Origin: an uncultured Atopobium sp.
GTDB taxonomy: Bacteria; Actinomycetota; Coriobacteriia; Coriobacteriales; Atopobiaceae
Length of the DNA stretch: 9,718 bases
Assembly (NCBI GenBank): GCA_937926845.1
Contig: CALBBS010000224.1
Span: 1-9,718, forward strand
Direction of reading: 5' to 3'
The translations under genes and the position numbers were made by a program. The notes beneath the pieces are model-generated. The model had not been told where the DNA came from and did no database searches. It was given only the letters and a program-made list of their open reading frames with translations. Position 1 is the first letter of the stretch. Every line of letters starts with the position of its first letter. Positions 5,691 through 9,718 of the stretch are shown here, one piece after another.

Positions 5691-7700
5691 ATGAATTTCA
5701 CCCTTGTTATCCTTGCTTGTTGCGCTGTTGCAGCAATTGGTTTGATCATTGTTTATCTTACCTTTGGTAGAAAAGATTCGCCGTTTACCTTTGATATTGG
5801 TGGCGGCGCTCCCAAGGCATCTGGTGGTTCTGACGGCTCTGCCGAGAAGACCCTCTCGTCCAGACTTATCGGTTTTGCAATTGCTGTTGGCGGCATGTTT
5901 GCCGTGCTTATTGGTCGTCTTTGGACCATGCAGCTCTTATCGTCAGCTGACTATACTGAGCAAGCAGAGAGAAACCGTACGCGAACAGTTACTACCGCAG
6001 CTCCTCGTGGTCGTATTCTGGACAGAAATGGCGTAGAGATTGTTACTAACAGGCCAAGTCCAACGGTAGTAGCTCGAGCAGACGTTGCGGAAGACTACAT
6101 TAAACTGCAGATTCTTGCTAACCTTTTGGGTATGCCTATGTTGGCGGTACGCAGAAAAATCATGGATACCTCTGATGGCGCCCAAGCGCTTCGTACGGTT
6201 TCTGTAGATGTTTCTAGGCGCGTAGTTGCTTACATTTACGCTCATGGTGCTTTGCTTGATGGCGTTTCAATTGAGGAGCGCACCCAGCGCGCCTATCCAA
6301 ACGGTTCTCTTGCAGCTCATGTTGTTGGCTACACCGGAACTGTTACTCAAGAGCAGCTTGAAAGCAGTAAAACTGCGGATGGCGGCTTTGTGTATGCCCA
6401 CGGCGATATCGTGGGACAAACGGGTGTTGAGTATCAGTACGAGTCCGCTCTTCAGGGCGTTCGTGGTGAGCAAACGGTGTATGTTGACGCTGCTGGTAAT
6501 GTTTTATCTCACTCAACGTCTATTGCTCCTCAGAGCGGCTCAGATGTTGTTTTAACTATTGATGCAAATATACAGAAAGCCGCAGAAGCATCGCTGGTAA
6601 GCGTTATTAATACGGTTAGATCCCAGGATTATCAGGGTAGAAGTGCAAGTGTTGTCGCACTTGACTGCACCAACGGTGAAGTCATTGCTATGGCAAGCTA
6701 TCCAACGTATTCACCTTCAATGTTTGTTGGAGGCATTTCCAGTTCTGACTGGGATACGCTTTCTTCTGAAGAGGCAAACTATCCGTTGATGAATCGTGCA
6801 ATTGCTGGACAGTACCCATCTGGATCTACCATCAAAGCCCTTACTACCTTTGCTGGACTCAAATACGGTATTTGCGACGCAAGTTCAAGCTGGTATTGCA
6901 CGGGTTTCTGGACTGGCTTTGGTGAAGAGTACGGTATGCACTGCTGGCTGCTTTCTGGCCATGGTACCGTGAATCTTGTTACCGGTATTATCAATTCATG
7001 CGACATTGTCTTCTATGAGATTGGTAAGGGTTTCTTCTACAACGATGAGCATCCTGAAGGCATGCAAGAGACATTCCGTGCCTTTGGACTTGGTGCACTT
7101 TCTGGTATTGACCTTCCAGAAGAGGCATCTGGCCGCGTTCCTGATGCAGAGTGGAAGTGGAATTACTTTACCAGCTCACCTGATGATGCTCGTAAGTGGC
7201 AGGGTGGCGACAACTGTAACCTTGCAATTGGACAGGGTGATCTTTTGGTAACCTGCCTCCAGATGGCAAATGCGTATTGTGGTATTGCAAACCGAGGTCC
7301 AATTTACAAACCACATGTTTTGAAGAGCATTAATGCCAGAAACGGAAATGGCTCTGTTATTGAGTACAAAAACGAGGTCATTCTGAGCCCAGAAGAAAAA
7401 GATGAGCATCGAGACATTGTTGCTCGCGGTCTTTATGGTGTTGTCTACGAGGAATCCGCTTCTCAGACTATCCACTGGACCAATCTTGATGTCACGGTTA
7501 ATGGCAAGACTGGTACTGCAGAGCAGCAGTCTATTGGTGAGCCCGTTGGTTGGTTTGTTGGCTATGCACCTGCTGACAAGCCTCAGTATGTTATTGCCGC
7601 AAATCTTGATTGCGCACCTTCTGGCGCAGGTTCTGCTATGTATATTGTTCGAGACGTCTTTGGTGCAATTTATAATCAGCCAGACAACGTTGGTAGGTAA
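5691..7700 (+). CDS. mrdA: penicillin-binding protein 2, class B transpeptidase of the elongation complex
   Basis: This 669-residue D,D-transpeptidase cross-links new side-wall peptidoglycan as RodA's partner. The N terminus has two hydrophobic segments (4-24 and 59-77), where the family normally has one. Arg27-Lys28 after the first suggests it runs out-to-in, with a flexible Gly/Ser linker (29-57) inside and the catalytic part outside. PRGRILDRNG (105-114) marks the PBP dimerisation/allosteric domain. The catalytic SxxK is Ser379-Thr-Ile-Lys382. The second motif is Ser436-Cys-Asp438 (SxD in place of SxN, common in PBP2). The third is Lys606-Thr-Gly-Thr609. AIGQGDLLVTCLQMANAY (512-529) is the usual block before the KTG motif. 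Cys403, Cys418, His424 and Cys437 fall where the PBP2 zinc ligands are known. The ATG has AGGGG 5 bases upstream. This protein would be the beta-lactam target of the operon. Confidence 0.95.
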   Translation: MNFTLVILACCAVAAIGLIIVYLTFGRKDSPFTFDIGGGAPKASGGSDGSAEKTLSSRLIGFAIAVGGMFAVLIGRLWTMQLLSSADYTEQAERNRTRTVTTAAPRGRILDRNGVEIVTNRPSPTVVARADVAEDYIKLQILANLLGMPMLAVRRKIMDTSDGAQALRTVSVDVSRRVVAYIYAHGALLDGVSIEERTQRAYPNGSLAAHVVGYTGTVTQEQLESSKTADGGFVYAHGDIVGQTGVEYQYESALQGVRGEQTVYVDAAGNVLSHSTSIAPQSGSDVVLTIDANIQKAAEASLVSVINTVRSQDYQGRSASVVALDCTNGEVIAMASYPTYSPSMFVGGISSSDWDTLSSEEANYPLMNRAIAGQYPSGSTIKALTTFAGLKYGICDASSSWYCTGFWTGFGEEYGMHCWLLSGHGTVNLVTGIINSCDIVFYEIGKGFFYNDEHPEGMQETFRAFGLGALSGIDLPEEASGRVPDAEWKWNYFTSSPDDARKWQGGDNCNLAIGQGDLLVTCLQMANAYCGIANRGPIYKPHVLKSINARNGNGSVIEYKNEVILSPEEKDEHRDIVARGLYGVVYEESASQTIHWTNLDVTVNGKTGTAEQQSIGEPVGWFVGYAPADKPQYVIAANLDCAPSGAGSAMYIVRDVFGAIYNQPDNVGR

Positions 7701-7705
7701 GGAGG
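7699..7705 (+). promoter_or_regulatory. ribosome binding site of rodA overlapping the mrdA stop
   Basis: AAGGAGG, a near-perfect Shine-Dalgarno, shares its first two bases with the mrdA stop codon and lies 10 bases before the rodA ATG at 7716. This supports 7716 over the internal ATG at 7752, which has no such site. Confidence 0.75.
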
Positions 7706-7715
7706 CGAGAAACCC

Positions 7716-8942
7716 ATGGCACTTGATTCATCTGCAGTTACAAAACAGAGAATGAACTCACCTTTTAGGAGACGTGGAGGTATTCCTTCAGGCGGCCTTG
7801 CCAAGAAAGAGAAGCTTACTGGTAAGAATATCTTGAGCAATCTCTATCTAGCACAGCTTGTTCCCGCGGCACTTCTCGTCCTCATCGGCATTGTGGTTAT
7901 CTGGACCGCATCGATGAACATTGCCGAAGCTAGTTTTCCTAGGCACCTTCTGGGTATTGGTTTGGGCCTTATTTTTGCCACGCTTATGTGGCGCTATGAC
8001 TACAGAGCACTTTCAAATATGACAAATGTGCTGCTTGTTGGCGTAGTTGTGTTGATGATTTTGCCTAAGATCCCCGGCTTTGGCGTCTCGGTTAAGGGTA
8101 TGACTGGTTGGGTTAATATCCCACTTGTTGGATTTAGATTTCAGCCGTCTGAGCTGGGAAAGATTGTCACAATCTTCCTTATGGCTTCGGTGTGTGCTCA
8201 GTATAACGGTAAGGTAGAAACGCTAAGAGACTATGTAAAGCTTTGTGGAACATTGATGGTTCCATTCGGCTCCATTATGCTTTTGCCTGACCTGGGAACT
8301 GGCCTGATTATTTTGGTTATCGGAGCCACTATCATCATTTGCTCTGGTGCAAAACGTTCTTGGATTCTTGTGACCGTTCTTTTGCTCATTGCTGTTGTTG
8401 CTCTTGTTGTTGTGACTTCTATGATTCCTGGTATTCCTCACATTCTTAAGGAGTACCAGATGAAGCGTCTTACCGTCTTCTTGGATCCTTCCGTTGATCC
8501 GTCGGGAGACGGCTATAACCTGCAACAGGCAAAGATTGCCGTAGGTTCTGGTGGCTTTATTGGAAAAGGGCCAGGTAACGCTACACAGGCAAGTGGTCGA
8601 TTCTTGCCTGAGGCACATACAGACTTTGTCTTTGCTCTTTTTGCGGAAGAGTTTGGCTTCCTTGGTGCATTCATTATGCTTTCACTTTTTGCATGGATGA
8701 TTTTTGCAACTATTCTTTTTGCCATGAAGACCGAAAATACCTTCTCTAAGCTGGTACTTGTTGGTTGTGCAGCCATGTGGTCGTTCCAGGTTTTACAGAA
8801 TGTTGGCATGTGTATTGGTATCATGCCTATTACTGGTATTCCATTGCCTTTTATCAGCTTTGGATCAACATCGATGGTTGCCCAGCTCATTTCTGTAGGA
8901 ATTGTTCAGTCCGTTTACAGACATAGAACTAAGGCGGCATAA
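7716..8942 (+). CDS. rodA: SEDS-family peptidoglycan glycosyltransferase RodA
   Basis: RodA polymerises lipid II into glycan strands for side-wall growth, paired with the PBP2 encoded just upstream. This 408-residue polytopic protein has about ten hydrophobic segments starting near residue 46. SEDS signatures are KGMTGWVNIPLVGFRFQPSELGKI (127-150, shown for its WVN and QPSE residues), RLTVFLDPSVDPSGDGYNLQ (251-270), AVGSGGFIGKG (275-285), the catalytic Asp303 in PEAHTDFVFA, and MPITGIPLPFISFGSTSM (370-387). RodA is preferred over FtsW because of the mre/PBP2 context; the sequence alone is less decisive. The N-terminal 45 residues form a basic cytoplasmic extension (RRR at 18-20, KKEK at 30-33) longer than in E. 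coli RodA. The stop at 8940-8942 is 3 bases before the next gene. Confidence 0.95.
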   Translation: MALDSSAVTKQRMNSPFRRRGGIPSGGLAKKEKLTGKNILSNLYLAQLVPAALLVLIGIVVIWTASMNIAEASFPRHLLGIGLGLIFATLMWRYDYRALSNMTNVLLVGVVVLMILPKIPGFGVSVKGMTGWVNIPLVGFRFQPSELGKIVTIFLMASVCAQYNGKVETLRDYVKLCGTLMVPFGSIMLLPDLGTGLIILVIGATIIICSGAKRSWILVTVLLLIAVVALVVVTSMIPGIPHILKEYQMKRLTVFLDPSVDPSGDGYNLQQAKIAVGSGGFIGKGPGNATQASGRFLPEAHTDFVFALFAEEFGFLGAFIMLSLFAWMIFATILFAMKTENTFSKLVLVGCAAMWSFQVLQNVGMCIGIMPITGIPLPFISFGSTSMVAQLISVGIVQSVYRHRTKAA

Positions 8943-8945
8943 GCT

Positions 8946-9718
8946 ATGGCAAACAGAAACAGCTTAGGCAAGCTTGCAACTTCAGTACTACAGGAATTCC
9001 GTGGCTCACTCTCATCTCTTGAGCCAACCTATACGCACATCTATGTTGATTCCCTTGCCTCTGAAGAGGTAATTCTTGCCGTTCATTCGTATTTTATGCC
9101 AGAGAGAACTGATGCCTCCGTACGTGTTTCTAAGCTTGCCGACGGTGTTTCGTTTGTTTCTGGAGGCATTGGTCGCACGGGAAAGAATGCTGCTTTTCCT
9201 GATATTGCAGTAATTATTCCTACGCTAACATCACAGTACGAGGACGCCCTTACCATGTTGGTAAGTCATTCAATTCCTTGTGCGGTGGTTGTAGAGTCTG
9301 CAGTTGAAGCGCAACAAATTGCTGATACGCTCTACAACACAGGGCTTATTAGCATTGTTGCGGGTACTACTGAAGAAGTGCTCTTTGATCGACTCTCTTC
9401 ATGGATTGCAACTGCAACAGAAAAATCAGTCTCTTTTGCGGCAGCGTATCCTCTTTGTAGAACTCAAGTGGTCAAACAGATAACTGCTGCTTGTGCTAAA
9501 GAAAATGCAGCTATTGGAGCTGTGGCGTTTGTTCCTGGCTCTGATATGCCGCTGATGACAGCGCGTCAGATTAGACTCGCACTTGATATTACCTCCGCCT
9601 ATAACATCAATATGAGTGTTGAAACCATCACCGAACTTCTCGGCGTTGTGGGTGCGGGCTTTGGATACCGTACGGTTGCACGCACGGTTGCAGGCACAGT
9701 TCCTGGATTTGGCTGGGC
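8946..9718 (+). CDS. DUF697/YcjF-type membrane-associated protein, 3' end missing
   Basis: 257 complete codons are visible before the right edge. The ATG at 8946 is 3 bases after rodA's stop, with AAGG 11 bases upstream, so the gene is probably the next one in the rod operon. Residues about 164-257 match my picture of the DUF697 domain found in YcjF and behind some GTPases: a YPLCR start (168-172), ENAAIGAVAFVPGSDMPLMT (186-205), the Gln-Ile block (208-209) and a Gly-rich amphipathic helix GVVGAGFGYRTVARTVAG (233-250) leading to PGFGW. Residues 84-154 alternate hydrophobic strands and helices in the order of the second half of a P-loop GTPase, but the nucleotide motifs are absent or altered: GIGRTGKN at 74-81 is not a proper Walker A, and there is no NKxD. 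Function is unknown. The placement suggests a role near the membrane linked to cell-wall synthesis, which is inference. Confidence 0.8.
   Translation, partial: MANRNSLGKLATSVLQEFRGSLSSLEPTYTHIYVDSLASEEVILAVHSYFMPERTDASVRVSKLADGVSFVSGGIGRTGKNAAFPDIAVIIPTLTSQYEDALTMLVSHSIPCAVVVESAVEAQQIADTLYNTGLISIVAGTTEEVLFDRLSSWIATATEKSVSFAAAYPLCRTQVVKQITAACAKENAAIGAVAFVPGSDMPLMTARQIRLALDITSAYNINMSVETITELLGVVGAGFGYRTVARTVAGTVPGFGW

Noticed and set aside
8223..8890. Two overlapping minus-strand open frames over rodA
   Set aside because: Both are antisense of a clear SEDS gene, and their products look like compositional mirror images of membrane segments.
9165..9188. Walker A P-loop in the DUF697 protein (GIGRTGKN)
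   Set aside because: The residue after Gly-Lys is Asn where Ser/Thr is required, and no other nucleotide motif follows, so it is not called a functional NTP site.
1..9718. Defence system, prophage, transposon, CRISPR or RNA gene
   Set aside because: Every stretch is accounted for by housekeeping-type genes with tight spacing; no repeats of the right form, no integrase or transposase, and no tRNA- or rRNA-like sequence was seen.

Overview
The window is a single-strand (+) block of nine genes. Seven lie complete or nearly complete around a textbook rod-shape (elongasome) cluster: mreB, mreC, mreD, a class B PBP2 (mrdA) and rodA. They are preceded by a cytoplasmic cyclophilin and a membrane-anchored TPR protein, and followed by the start of a DUF697/YcjF-type gene. 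A membrane protein cut off by the left edge opens the window. No RNA gene, CRISPR array, insertion sequence, integrase or phage gene is visible. Base composition and codon choice look even throughout, so this reads as core chromosome and not a mobile island.

Organism: the gene order, moderate GC, frequent strong GGAGG ribosome sites and the flavour of the proteins (a cyclophilin with a Gly/Pro-rich insert, a membrane protein with an HPWDP motif just outside the membrane, Ser/Asn/Thr tails on exported domains) suggest a Coriobacteriia member of the Atopobium/Lancefieldella/Olsenella type. This is an inference from general familiarity, not a database match. If right, it is an actinobacterium with the full MreB-type elongation machine, unlike the better-known polar-growing actinobacteria.

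Layout: 1-792, single-pass membrane protein of unknown function, 5' end missing. 793-928, the longest non-coding stretch, with a plausible extended -10 promoter and two abutting dyads. 929-1468, cyclophilin. 1500-2903, TPR protein whose best start is a GTG at 1500. 2904-2973, short gap with a weak promoter candidate. 2974-8942, mreB-mreC-mreD-mrdA-rodA with gaps of only 2 to 15 bases. 8946 to the right edge, DUF697 protein, 3 bases after rodA.

How the genes work together: MreB filaments under the membrane organise MreC and MreD. These activate the RodA glycosyltransferase and PBP2 transpeptidase pair, which builds side-wall peptidoglycan. The TPR protein (inside TPRs, one membrane helix, outside domain) and the DUF697 protein are candidate accessory partners by position only. 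I do not see an obviously new multi-gene system. The most interesting points are the GTPase-like but motif-less N-terminal half of the DUF697 protein, an extra N-terminal membrane helix in PBP2, and a Cys/Cys/His/Cys set in PBP2 at what I believe is the known PBP2 zinc site.
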